DNA of 34,309 nt from Chloracidobacterium sp. UBA6041 (GTDB taxonomy: Bacteria > Acidobacteriota > Blastocatellia > Pyrinomonadales > Pyrinomonadaceae), in the NCBI GenBank assembly GCA_002427845.1, contig DIYZ01000184.1, positions 1 to 34,309 of the forward strand, written 5' to 3'. Below the pieces are notes generated by a model. The model saw only the letters and a list, made by a program, of their open reading frames with translations. It did not search any database and was not told the origin of the DNA. Position numbers and translations under genes: made by a program. Positions 7,572 through 17,104 of this stretch are shown piece after piece; the first letter of the stretch is position 1, and every line of letters starts with the position of its first letter.

Positions 7572-7648
7572 AACTGAATGCCTCCGTCTGTCCAGGAATT
7601 AACGATCTCGAACCTCCACGAAAACGTAAACCCGAATTTCTGGCCCAT
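7550..7648 (-). CDS. possible leader peptide overlapping the patatin start
   Basis: 32 aa, beginning MGQKFGFTFSWRFE. An AAGGAG stands 4 nt before the ATG, the best ribosome-binding site in the area. The frame ends 22 nt inside the patatin gene, so ribosomes finishing it could reinitiate on patatin. No family recognised. Alternatives are a chance open frame or the head of a truncated small gene. Confidence 0.3.
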   Translation of the reverse strand: MGQKFGFTFSWRFEIVNSWTDGGIQLCHNIES

Positions 7649-7758
7649 GTGACTCCTTAAGTGTGAACGCTTGAGGTGCGCTAAAGGAAAAGTTCGAGGA
7701 AATTTGAGTTTCAATTCCAATTACTGTTCACCAGAGTTGTATTTTGCTTAGCAAATAG

Positions 7759-7834
<76 letters not shown>

Positions 7835-7843
7835 ACAAAAAAC

Positions 7844-7946
7844 AGTCTTGAATCTGGAGTCTAGAGTCTCCAGCCTAAACTTTCAAGTTGCGAAATATCC
7901 CGGCTCACGACTCACGACTCCAGACTCCAGACTCCAGACTGAAGGA

Positions 7947-7948
<2 letters not shown>
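7844..7948. repeat. heptameric inverted repeat, word CCAGACT / AGTCTGG
   Basis: The right arm is a run of 7-bp words (CACGACT twice, then CCAGACT three times). The left arm carries the complement (TGGAGTCTAGAGTCT). The repeat runs up to and into the purA stop codon. Same architecture as elements at 9274, 11383, 19254 and 20728, but with a different word. Confidence 0.8.
7858..7886 (-). promoter_or_regulatory. possible promoter of tRNA-Lys within the heptamer repeat
   Basis: On the minus strand TTGAAA (7881-7886) and TAGACT (7858-7863) are separated by 17 nt and lie 24 nt upstream of the tRNA 5' end. The -10 part is made by the repeat itself. Motif match only. Confidence 0.3.
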
Positions 7949-9266
<1,318 letters not shown>

Positions 9267-9273
9267 GGAAAAG

Positions 9274-9437
9274 AAGCAAACAGTAAACAGTAAACAGCAA
9301 ATCGAAATTAGTAAACAGTGAACAGCAAACGGTGAACAGCTTTTAGTTTCTACCGAGGTTCTGCACGTTTGCTTATTTTTGGATATCCGCAAAACAGCGA
9401 AATTCCGGATTTCGCTGTTTACTGTTTACTGTTTGCT
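9274..9437. repeat. heptameric inverted repeat, word AACAGTA / TACTGTT
   Basis: The left arm AGCAAACAGTAAACAGTAAA (from 9274) and the right arm ending ACTGTTTACTGTTTGCT (to 9437) are reverse complements over at least 24 bp without mismatch. Between them lie further degenerate 7-bp words (AGTGAACAGCAAACGGTGAAC). It fills most of the trxA-purA gap and extends the purA frame artificially. Confidence 0.9.
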
Positions 9438-9500
9438 AAACAGACGGCAGGCGCGGACTAACCATCAAGAAATCCGCGCCTGAATTTAGAAAACGGAAGA

Positions 9501-9845
9501 TTACGCTGTGGCTGCGCCGGCTACGTGTTTGTCAATCATGCGCGAGATTGCTTCCTTGGAAGTTGCCCCCACGACGCGCTCTTCTTCCTTGCCGCCCTTG
9601 AAAAGAATCAGCGTGGGGATTCCCTTGATTCCGTAACGTTGTGAAATTGACGGGTTGTCGTCAACATTCACCTTCACGACGCGCGCATTAGCCGCATATT
9701 TTTCCGCGACTGCGTCGACAGTAGGCGCCAGCATGCGGCAGGGGGCGCACCATGCGGCCCAAAAATCTACCAGCACGGGCTTGTCTGACTGCAAGACATC
9801 CGCTTCAAAACTGCTATCACTAACTTCAGTAACGAGTTCGCTCAT
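9501..9845 (-). CDS. trxA: thioredoxin with WCAPC active site
   Basis: 114 aa, a single thioredoxin domain. It reduces protein disulfides in the cytosol; there is no signal peptide. The redox motif is WCAPC (residues 32-36) rather than the usual WCGPC. The conserved cis-proline loop GIKGIPTLILF follows. AAGGAG precedes the ATG at good spacing. It lies between glgA and purA on the same strand, 72 nt after glgA. Confidence 0.95.
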   Translation of the reverse strand: MSELVTEVSDSSFEADVLQSDKPVLVDFWAAWCAPCRMLAPTVDAVAEKYAANARVVKVNVDDNPSISQRYGIKGIPTLILFKGGKEEERVVGATSKEAISRMIDKHVAGAATA

Positions 9846-9917
9846 TTAAATCGTTCTCCTTTTTTCCAACCTTAGTTTCGGCCAGATTAACTCAGACAAG
9901 TCAGCCGCGCTGAATTT

Positions 9918-11363
9918 TCAGTTATCAGTGCGATAGGGTAGTTCTATTATTTCCTGGTAAAGCTGCGTGTATTTCTGAGCGGCCGCCTCCCAGGAATTAT
10001 CCATGGACATGCCGTTCAGTTGAATCTTCTGCCAAACGTCAGGCTTGCTATAAAAGTAAAGGGCTTCGCGTATTTTTTCAAGCAGCGCGCCTGCCTTGTA
10101 CTCGCGAAACTTAAAACCATTTCCGGTTTCCCGAGCAGGATCGAAATCTTCTACTGTATCGTCGAGGCCGCCAGTGGCTCGCACAACCGGGACGGTGCCG
10201 TAACGCATGCTGTACATTTGGTTGAGTCCGCAAGGCTCGTAATACGACGGCATCAGGAACATGTCCGCGCCCGCCTCGATCTGGTGGGCCAGTGGCTCGC
10301 CTGCATAGCCCTTGTAAATCCCGACCTGTCGCGGCGTGCTATCGTGCCAGCGCTGCAGAAAGTCTTCATACTCCTTTGCCCCGGCGCCCAACGCAATGAA
10401 GAAGGAACCTGTTTGCACGATTGCGCCGGCAATCTGGCGGATCAGGTCGTAGCCCTTCTGCGAAACTAACCGGGAAATGATTGCGATGATCGGACGATCA
10501 AGGTCTTCGGGCATTCCGAACCTGCGCAGCAGATCCTGTTTGCACTCGCGCTTGCCCGTTAAGTCTGCCGCGGAGAAGTTTGCGGCAATGTGTGGATCGG
10601 TTTCCGGATTCCAAATCTCGTAATCCACGCCATTAGTAATACCCGCCAGGCGGTTGCGACGCGCGCGTAGTAACCAGTCGAGTCCGGAGCCATGTTCCGG
10701 AGTTTGAATTTCCTCTGCATAACGGCGGCTCACGGTCGAAAGTGCATCAGCGGAGATAAGCCCGGCTTTCAGCGCTGAGGCGACCCCCTTGAGCATGAAG
10801 TCGTCTTTGTCGGGAGATTCGCCGAACCCCAGCCGCCACAAATCGTTCGGGTCAAACGCACCTTGATACGCCAGATTATGAATTGAGAAAAGCGTCCTGG
10901 TATTGCGAAAGAAATCATCATAACGGCGGCGCGCGCGCAACTCGATCATGGCAAAGCCGCAGGGCCAATCGTTGCCGTGCACGATGCCGGGTTGCCAATC
11001 GAGATGCTTGACGAGAGCCAATGCGGCGCGGGAGAAAAATGCGAAACGCTCGTGGTCGTTCGCATAACCATAAATGGAAGACGTGGCAAAATATTCCGGC
11101 GCGTCAATCAGGTAAGCCGGAGCTCCAACCGCATCGCTTTCATAGACACGCGTTGGCCTAATCTGGCCCCGCCATTCAACCGGGACGTCTTCAATAATCG
11201 AAGTACTAAGAAGGCTTCTATCAATCTGCTGGTAAAGCGGCAGAATGACGCGCGCATCAACCCCCTGTCCCTTTAGGGCTTTGGGAAGGGCCCCGGCAAC
11301 GTCCGCCAATCCGCCCGTCTTCGCGAAAGGCACAACTTCAGAAGAGAGAATAGCAATCCGCAT
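9918..11363 (-). CDS. glgA: glycogen (starch) synthase, GT5
   Basis: 481 aa. Transfers glucose from ADP-glucose (or UDP-glucose) to a growing alpha-1,4-glucan. The N-terminal KTGGLADVAGALPKAL (from Lys15) is the donor-binding signature of GT5 synthases. The C-terminal half has the GT-B block SYYEPCGLNQMYSMRYGTVP followed by TGGLDDTV, which bind the nucleotide-sugar phosphates. Length fits bacterial GlgA (about 480). No other glycogen genes are in the window. A heptamer repeat separates it from rho upstream. Confidence 0.95.
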   Translation of the reverse strand: MRIAILSSEVVPFAKTGGLADVAGALPKALKGQGVDARVILPLYQQIDRSLLSTSIIEDVPVEWRGQIRPTRVYESDAVGAPAYLIDAPEYFATSSIYGYANDHERFAFFSRAALALVKHLDWQPGIVHGNDWPCGFAMIELRARRRYDDFFRNTRTLFSIHNLAYQGAFDPNDLWRLGFGESPDKDDFMLKGVASALKAGLISADALSTVSRRYAEEIQTPEHGSGLDWLLRARRNRLAGITNGVDYEIWNPETDPHIAANFSAADLTGKRECKQDLLRRFGMPEDLDRPIIAIISRLVSQKGYDLIRQIAGAIVQTGSFFIALGAGAKEYEDFLQRWHDSTPRQVGIYKGYAGEPLAHQIEAGADMFLMPSYYEPCGLNQMYSMRYGTVPVVRATGGLDDTVEDFDPARETGNGFKFREYKAGALLEKIREALYFYSKPDVWQKIQLNGMSMDNSWEAAAQKYTQLYQEIIELPYRTDN

Positions 11364-11382
11364 TACAAGAACGATGAATTAT

Positions 11383-11477
11383 GAAGAATGAAGGATGAAC
11401 GAAGAAGGATCAATCCAGAGGCAACGAAGACGGAGGGACAAGAACCATTCATCCTTCATCCTTCCGCCTTCATTCTT
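11383..11477. repeat. heptameric inverted repeat, word GGATGAA / TTCATCC
   Basis: The left arm reads GAATGAAGGATGAACGAAGA in 7-bp steps. The right arm reads TTCATCCTTCATCCTTCC then TTCATTCTT. It lies between the rho stop and the glgA start. The same word is used in the element at 19254-19345, but not in the other three. Confidence 0.88.
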
Positions 11478-11481
11478 GCTT

Positions 11482-12867
11482 TTAGCTCTGCATGGAAGCG
11501 AGGAACTCGGCGTTTGACTTAGCCTTCTCCAGCCGCTCGAGCACCACTTCCATCTGCTCGACGGGAGATAGTGGATTCAACACGCGCCGCATCACCCAGA
11601 TACGACTCAAGTCTTCTTTGCTGAGCAGCAGCTCTTCCTTGCGCGTGCCCGACCGCTGAAGATCGATTGCCGGGAAAAGTCGTTTATCACTGAGCCGGCG
11701 ATCCAGGTGGATTTCTGAATTGCCCGTACCCTTGAACTCTTCGAAAATAACATCGTCCATGCGCGAGCCAGTGTCGATTAGCGCGGTGGCGATAATGGTC
11801 AGGGATCCGCCTTCTTCAATATTGCGCGCTGCACCAAAGAAACGCTTGGGGCGTTGCAGCGCATTTGAATCGATACCGCCGGAAAGTATCTTGCCGCTGG
11901 GCGGCACAACCGCGTTATGGGCGCGCGCCAGACGCGTGATCGAATCAAGCAGAATAACTACGTCGCGCTTGTGTTCGACCAGCCGCTTGGCCTTCTCAAT
12001 AACCATGTCTGCGACTTGCACGTGCCGCGTTGGTGGTTCATCAAACGTGGACGAAATCACTTCACCGTTGACCGACCGCTGCATGTCGGTAACTTCTTCA
12101 GGTCGCTCATCGATAAGCAAAACGATGAGCGTCACTTCCGGATGGTTTTGCGTGATGGAATTGGCGATGGTCTGAAGCAGCATCGTCTTACCAGTTCGCG
12201 GCGGCGCCACAATTAACCCGCGCTGTCCTTTTCCCAGTGGCGTCACCAGATCGATGACTCTGGCGGATAGGTTCTCCTGCGTAACCTCCATCTTCAACAT
12301 CTCGTCTGGATAAAGCGGCGTGAGATTGTCAAAGAAAACTTTCTCACGCGCCTGATCGGGAGACTCGAAGTTGATTGCTTCAACCTTGATTAGAGCGAAA
12401 TAGCGCTCGCCTTCTTTGGGCGGACGAATCTGCCCGCTAACCGTGTCGCCGGTGCGCAGATCAAACTTTCGGATCTGTGACGGTGAAACGTAGATGTCAT
12501 CCGGCCCGGGAAGATAGTTGTATTCAGGCGCCCGCAAAAAGCCGAACCCGTCCGGCAGCGTTTCGAGTACGCCCTCAGAGAAAATCAGGCCACTCTTCTC
12601 GGTCTGGGCTGCGAGCACTTTGAAGATGAGCTCCTGCTTGCGCATGCCAGTGGCGCCCGGCACGTCCATGCCTTTGGCGATACTGGTCAGCTTTGAGATA
12701 GACATCTCCTTGAGGTCGGCCAGGTTTAGAAAACCCTCGCCTCCAAAGTCTCGGCCATCTCGGCTCTCTTTTTCCGGGGCTTCGGCGGTGGCTACCGTGC
12801 CGCCGTTTCCTCCGTTATCGTCGTCGTGGTTCGCGCCCGAAGCGCGTGAACGTGTTCTCTGTGGCAT
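11482..12867 (-). CDS. rho: transcription termination factor Rho
   Basis: 461 aa from ATG 12867 (MPQRTRSRAS). A hexameric RNA helicase that ends transcription. Order of domains: a Gly/Asp-rich, low-complexity leader (about 10-45), the Rho_N fold LNLADLKEMSISKLTSIAKG (48-67), the cold-shock-like RNA-binding domain (about 98-168, with DGFGFLR), Walker A APPRTGKT (221-228) and Walker B VILLDSITRLARA. TAGGAAC stands about 10 nt before the ATG. The frame is open 38 codons upstream from a GTG, but that part lacks conservation and a ribosome-binding site. Confidence 0.97.
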   Translation of the reverse strand: MPQRTRSRASGANHDDDNGGNGGTVATAEAPEKESRDGRDFGGEGFLNLADLKEMSISKLTSIAKGMDVPGATGMRKQELIFKVLAAQTEKSGLIFSEGVLETLPDGFGFLRAPEYNYLPGPDDIYVSPSQIRKFDLRTGDTVSGQIRPPKEGERYFALIKVEAINFESPDQAREKVFFDNLTPLYPDEMLKMEVTQENLSARVIDLVTPLGKGQRGLIVAPPRTGKTMLLQTIANSITQNHPEVTLIVLLIDERPEEVTDMQRSVNGEVISSTFDEPPTRHVQVADMVIEKAKRLVEHKRDVVILLDSITRLARAHNAVVPPSGKILSGGIDSNALQRPKRFFGAARNIEEGGSLTIIATALIDTGSRMDDVIFEEFKGTGNSEIHLDRRLSDKRLFPAIDLQRSGTRKEELLLSKEDLSRIWVMRRVLNPLSPVEQMEVVLERLEKAKSNAEFLASMQS

Positions 12868-13210
12868 ATCAGTAGTTCCTAAATTATCTTTCTTTAACCG
12901 AGCCCTCGATGATACTAGCGGCCAGGTTGGTTTTGGGTCTTGGAAATTTGAGAAAAAGGAAAAGGTTGCGGAGCACACCAACGGTCCCCGGCGGGCTCGC
13001 GGAGCCCGGCCGTCATTCGCGAGGCTACAACACGACTTTCTTCAGAAATGTTATGCAATTTACCTCGATGTCGAGTGGGTCACCAGCAATATTTGATGCG
13101 GCGTAACCCGCCATTCGTGGTCTAGACTCAGGTTAACAATAAAGGGGCTTTGAGAATTGTGATGCGGCGCCCGAGTTTTATTGCGGAAGCATTCTAATTA
13201 TCCGCAGCGT
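12868..13210. other. 343-bp gap between engB and rho
   Basis: No gene recognised. It must contain the rho promoter and leader if rho has its own transcript. The one clear structure is a GC-rich hairpin, CGGGCT-N5-AGCCCG (12992-13008), extendable by four pairs with a bulge. No strong -35/-10 pair stood out on the minus strand. Confidence 0.5.
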
Positions 13211-13810
13211 CTAATCAAGGCCAACGTGGTTGAAATCAGCTAATGCGCTCTCGATTGCCCGCCAAACTTCGTCACGACCGCGTCTGGTCTTAGCGGAAAA
13301 AGCAACCACGCGATCCTTGCTGAACACGCGTTTGACGCGTCCCAAACTCTCTCTCAACTCATTGTTGGATAGCTTATCGGATTTAGTGGCAACAATTAAT
13401 CGTGGCTTTGCACTATGCTCAAGCCATTCGTGAAGCTGCAAATCCAATTTTGTGGGTTCGTGGCGCGAATCTACGATGTGAATTGATAGCACAAGCTGCT
13501 GCCGCTTGGCAAGGTAGCTGGTGACCATCTCACCCCAACCGGATTTTATTGCTTTCGGTACGCGAGCATACCCGAAACCGGGGAGATCAACAAAACGAAA
13601 TCGTTCGTTAATCAAAAAAAAATTTAGCGACTGTGTTCTGCCCGGAGTCGAGGACGTACGCGCCAGACCACGAACCGAGAGCAGGGAATTGATCAGGCTC
13701 GACTTCCCGACATTCGAGCGTCCCATAAAAGCAATCTCAGGAAGCGGGCCGCCGGGCCAGTCAGCTGCCGTGAAGCTGCTCTTAATAAATGCTGCGCTCG
13801 TGGCCTTCAT
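13211..13810 (-). CDS. engB: ribosome biogenesis GTPase EngB (YsxC/YihA)
   Basis: 199 aa. An essential GTPase of the TrmE-Era-EngA-EngB branch that helps assemble the large ribosomal subunit. The G motifs are complete: G1 GRSNVGKSS (30-38), G3 DLPGFGYA, G4 TKSD and G5 SAK. Length is usual for the family. It follows the unknown 150-aa gene by 61 nt on the same strand. Presence near lon, clpX and tig is a common bacterial gene order. Confidence 0.95.
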   Translation of the reverse strand: MKATSAAFIKSSFTAADWPGGPLPEIAFMGRSNVGKSSLINSLLSVRGLARTSSTPGRTQSLNFFLINERFRFVDLPGFGYARVPKAIKSGWGEMVTSYLAKRQQLVLSIHIVDSRHEPTKLDLQLHEWLEHSAKPRLIVATKSDKLSNNELRESLGRVKRVFSKDRVVAFSAKTRRGRDEVWRAIESALADFNHVGLD

Positions 13811-13871
13811 TCTTCAACGAGAGCAGTTGACGTTGCGGCTGCCCACTTATTTCCTGGATTGTCGACCTGAC

Positions 13872-14324
13872 TTACGCCTGTGCCGCCTGAGCTTTCGCCG
13901 CACGCTCGGCGCGCAGCTCGGCGAACTTCTTCATGCGCTCCCTCAAGGCTGTTATTTTTTCGTCAGCGTTTGGAATTCGCTTCACCAGCGTCTCGAGGTT
14001 GCGCAGGAAATCCGGGTTCCCAAACATTGTGCGGACCTCCTCAATAACTGGAGCAATCTTCGCATAGACAAACATGTGCTCGCCATTCGTTTCATTGAAC
14101 AGCTGCTCATCGATGGCGCCGTTGTTGACCATCGCGGCCGCCATGTCCCAGTAGGACACTACCATGCGATAGTGGCCGCTGTGCTCGCCTAACAGCACTT
14201 CCGTAACGTCCTGAATGCTGGTGGGGTTGAACGTAAAGAACCAGTTACGGGCCTCACGCATTGTCGCCTCGCGCCGGAGGTCGTAAAGCTTCAAAATCAA
14301 GTCTGCGTCCTGCTGTTTGCTCAT
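13872..14324 (-). CDS. conserved-looking protein of unknown function between lon and engB
   Basis: 150 aa, soluble, no signal peptide or membrane segment. It appears mostly alpha-helical, begins ADLILKLYDLRREATMREAR and ends in an Ala/Lys/Glu-rich helix (ERMKKFAELRAERAAKAQA) that could form a short coiled coil. A strong AAGGAG precedes the ATG. It lies 144 nt after lon and 61 nt before engB, all on the same strand. I do not recognise a characterised family. Its place inside a proteostasis and translation block hints at a housekeeping role, which is inference. Confidence 0.75.
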   Translation of the reverse strand: MSKQQDADLILKLYDLRREATMREARNWFFTFNPTSIQDVTEVLLGEHSGHYRMVVSYWDMAAAMVNNGAIDEQLFNETNGEHMFVYAKIAPVIEEVRTMFGNPDFLRNLETLVKRIPNADEKITALRERMKKFAELRAERAAKAQAAQA

Positions 14325-14468
14325 TGCATTCTCCTTGGGGTAATCGGTTGAGTGGTTCTAGATTGAAAGACGAAGTTCCGAGTTCAACCTTCAGGTTACG
14401 GCCGAAACCGCAAGCTAAAGCTTGACCTCTAAACCGCTTGAACTTTCGCTTATTAACTCAAACCGGGG

Positions 14469-16898
14469 TTAACTTGTCTGAATGCCTTGCGTAGGCTGCT
14501 CCGTTGTCCAGAGCGGCGGCGTCTTAGCTTCATCTGTGGCCGCGGCATCAGTGGGACAGGCTTCCTCAAGCGCCAGCGCCAGCACTTCGTCAATCGTTTC
14601 CACGAGATTGATGCAAAGCGCATTGCGAACTTCTTCGGGAACCTCGGGCAGATCCTTTTCATTATCTTTAGGCATTATGATGGTATCGATGCCAAAGCGG
14701 TGCGCTGCCAGCAGCTTCTCTTTCAGGCCGCCAATCGGAAGCACGCGGCCACGCAGGGTAATCTCGCCAGTCATTGCCACATTTTTTCGCACTGCAGCGC
14801 GAGTTAGCGCCGACGCCATCGCGGTCGCCATCGTAATCCCTGCCGATGGGCCATCCTTGGGAATGGCGCCTTCGGGAATGTGGATATGAAGATCCCGTTT
14901 GCGGATGATGTCCACACTCATACCCAGACGCTCCGCACGAGCTTTAATACACGTCAAGGCCGCTTGCGCGGATTCCTGCATGACGTCGCCCAGCTTGCCG
15001 GTCAACATCACACCGCCGCGCCCTTTGGTAAGCGTTGCCTCAATCTGCAAAACCTCGCCGCCAATTTCTGTCCAGGCAAGTCCGGTTGCCAGGCCCACTT
15101 CGCTTTCCGCGGCGACCCCTTGCTGGCGAAACTTGATAGGCCCCAGCATTTCGCGCACGCGCTCGGCGTCAATCGTGTCTTTGAAATCTTCCGCGACGTT
15201 TTCTGAAACGAAGCGACGCGCAAGTTTGCGGCAACAAGATCCAATCTCGCGCTCGAGATTGCGGACGCCGGCTTCCCGCGTAAAGTGGCGAAGGATTTCC
15301 AGCAGACCTTCGTCAGTGAAATCAAGCTGCGCAGGTTTCAAACCATTAGCTTCGGCTTGCTTTGGTACCAGATGGCGTTTGGCAATTTCCAGTTTCTCGC
15401 GTTCGGTGTAACCGGAAAGACGCAGAATCTCGAGACGGTCTTGCAGCGCCGGAGGAATTGTATGAAGCACGTTCGAGGTGGCGATGAAGAAGACCTTCGA
15501 AAGATCGTATTCGACGTCGAGATAGTGGTCCTGAAAGGTATGGTTTTGTTCGGGATCGAGAACTTCCAGCAGGGCCGAGCTCGGGTCGCCGCGAAAATCA
15601 GCGCCAAGCTTGTCGACTTCGTCGAGCAACAAGACAGGATTAACGGTGCCCGCCTTTTTCATCATCTGAATAATCTGGCCCGGCAGGGCGCCGATATAGG
15701 TGCGCCGATGCCCGCGTATTTCCGCTTCGTCGCGAACGCCTCCCAATGACAAGCGAACAAACTTGCGGCCCGTGGCTCGAGCAATTGATTTTCCCAGACT
15801 CGTCTTGCCCACTCCCGGCGGTCCGACGAAGCAAAGAATCGACCCCTTGGGATTCTTCACCAGTTGACGTACAGCCAGGTATTCGAGGATACGCTCCTTG
15901 ATCTTTTCCAGGCCAAAGTGGTCCTCATTAAGAACTTCTTCCGCCTTCGCCAGGTCCTTAATTTCTTTGCTCTTCTGTTTCCAGGGCACACTGACCAACC
16001 AGTCGATGTAGGTGCGCGAAACAGTGCCTTCAGCGGACATCGGCGGCATGGCCTCCAGACGATGCAGCTCCTGCATAGCCTTTTGTTTGGCCTCTTCAGA
16101 CATGCCGACTTCTTCAATCTTTTTCTTCAGATCCTCAAGCTCCGCCTTTTCGTCCTTCCGGCCCAACTCTTTGTGAATCGCCTTGATCTGTTCGTTGAGG
16201 TAATACTCTTTTTGCGCCTTTTCCATCTGCCGCTTCACGCGCGTTTGAATCGAGCGGTCGAGTTGGCGCTTTTCAATTTCAAGTTCCAACAACTCAATCA
16301 AACGTTGCAGCCGCGCCTGCGACGAAAACAATTCCAGCAGTCCCTGTTTGTCTTCGACGGTTATGCGCAACTGAGACGCAAGAGCATCGGCGAGGTGCGA
16401 CGGGTTCTGATTGCGCAGCGCAGTTTGCAGGGCATCCGTCTGGCTCTCTGGCGCCAGGCGCAGATGTTGTTCTACGAGCTGGCCGATTTTTTGTACCAGA
16501 GCATCCAGGCGAGTGCCTTCTTCATTAGCTACCGGCGCGCGTTTGACGAGGGCCATAAAGGCGCCGTCGGTGTTTTCCACGCGCACTGTGGTTGCACGTT
16601 CACGTCCCTCAACCACCACTTTGATTTGGCCGTTGTCCTGCTTCTGCGATTGCAGAATTCGACCGAGCGTACCCACGGCGTAAATTTGTTCGGGTGACGG
16701 TTCGTCAATGGTGGCGTCGTGCTGCGTGGCCAGGAAAATCGTGCGGTCAGCGGCGAGAGCCTGCTCGAGTGCGCGCACCGATCCCGGCCGGCCGATCTTG
16801 AAAGCAACTTTGGTGAAAGGGAAAATGACGACGTCGCGGATCGGCACCATTGGGTACCAGGCTACGTCGGCGGGAGCACGATCTGAGTATTCTTCCAT
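14469..16898 (-). CDS. lon: ATP-dependent Lon protease
   Basis: 809 aa, the LonA layout. N-terminal substrate-binding domain (PMVPIRDVVIFPF from about residue 16), a long coiled coil (about 195-285), an AAA+ module with Walker A GPPGVGKT (359-366), and the C-terminal protease with the Ser-Lys dyad: Ser685 in PKDGPSAGIT and Lys728 in GGLKEK. It degrades misfolded and regulatory proteins. The tail is Thr/Pro-rich and variable. A perfect 14-bp palindrome and a hairpin lie just upstream of the start, and no good Shine-Dalgarno sequence is visible. Confidence 0.97.
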   Translation of the reverse strand: MEEYSDRAPADVAWYPMVPIRDVVIFPFTKVAFKIGRPGSVRALEQALAADRTIFLATQHDATIDEPSPEQIYAVGTLGRILQSQKQDNGQIKVVVEGRERATTVRVENTDGAFMALVKRAPVANEEGTRLDALVQKIGQLVEQHLRLAPESQTDALQTALRNQNPSHLADALASQLRITVEDKQGLLELFSSQARLQRLIELLELEIEKRQLDRSIQTRVKRQMEKAQKEYYLNEQIKAIHKELGRKDEKAELEDLKKKIEEVGMSEEAKQKAMQELHRLEAMPPMSAEGTVSRTYIDWLVSVPWKQKSKEIKDLAKAEEVLNEDHFGLEKIKERILEYLAVRQLVKNPKGSILCFVGPPGVGKTSLGKSIARATGRKFVRLSLGGVRDEAEIRGHRRTYIGALPGQIIQMMKKAGTVNPVLLLDEVDKLGADFRGDPSSALLEVLDPEQNHTFQDHYLDVEYDLSKVFFIATSNVLHTIPPALQDRLEILRLSGYTEREKLEIAKRHLVPKQAEANGLKPAQLDFTDEGLLEILRHFTREAGVRNLEREIGSCCRKLARRFVSENVAEDFKDTIDAERVREMLGPIKFRQQGVAAESEVGLATGLAWTEIGGEVLQIEATLTKGRGGVMLTGKLGDVMQESAQAALTCIKARAERLGMSVDIIRKRDLHIHIPEGAIPKDGPSAGITMATAMASALTRAAVRKNVAMTGEITLRGRVLPIGGLKEKLLAAHRFGIDTIIMPKDNEKDLPEVPEEVRNALCINLVETIDEVLALALEEACPTDAAATDEAKTPPLWTTEQPTQGIQTS

Positions 16899-16923
16899 AA
16901 TTCCAGTGAACTGGTTTATCCGG

Positions 16924-16966
16924 CTTCTTGCAAGAAGGGCGAGCCGCTAAAACTGCCGTCTCGCCC
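16924..16966. promoter_or_regulatory. palindrome plus hairpin in the lon 5' region
   Basis: CTTCTTGCAAGAAG (16924-16937) is a perfect 14-bp palindrome centred about 32 nt upstream of the lon start. Next to it GGGCGAG and CTCGCCC (16937-16966) form a 7-bp stem. The first could be an operator and the second an mRNA hairpin. Neither matches CIRCE. Confidence 0.35.
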
Positions 16967-17104
16967 CTTATTCTAAACGTCCAATTGTAGTTCATTTCCG
17001 ACGCCTGCGCCACATCGGACAAACCGTTCGACCAACTTCAGTTTGCCGTCAGCTTTTTACCAGGATCTCCTGTTTCCCGATACAAACTGAGGTTTCGCAC
17101 AGGG

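Noticed and set aside
12868..12981. Longer Rho N-terminus
   Set aside because: The frame is open upstream from a GTG, but the extra residues are not Rho-like and lack a ribosome-binding site. ATG 12867 is preferred.
15864..16697. 277-codon plus-strand frame opposite lon
   Set aside because: It is fully antisense to the coiled-coil part of lon, whose biased codons leave long antisense frames. No motif or ribosome-binding site.
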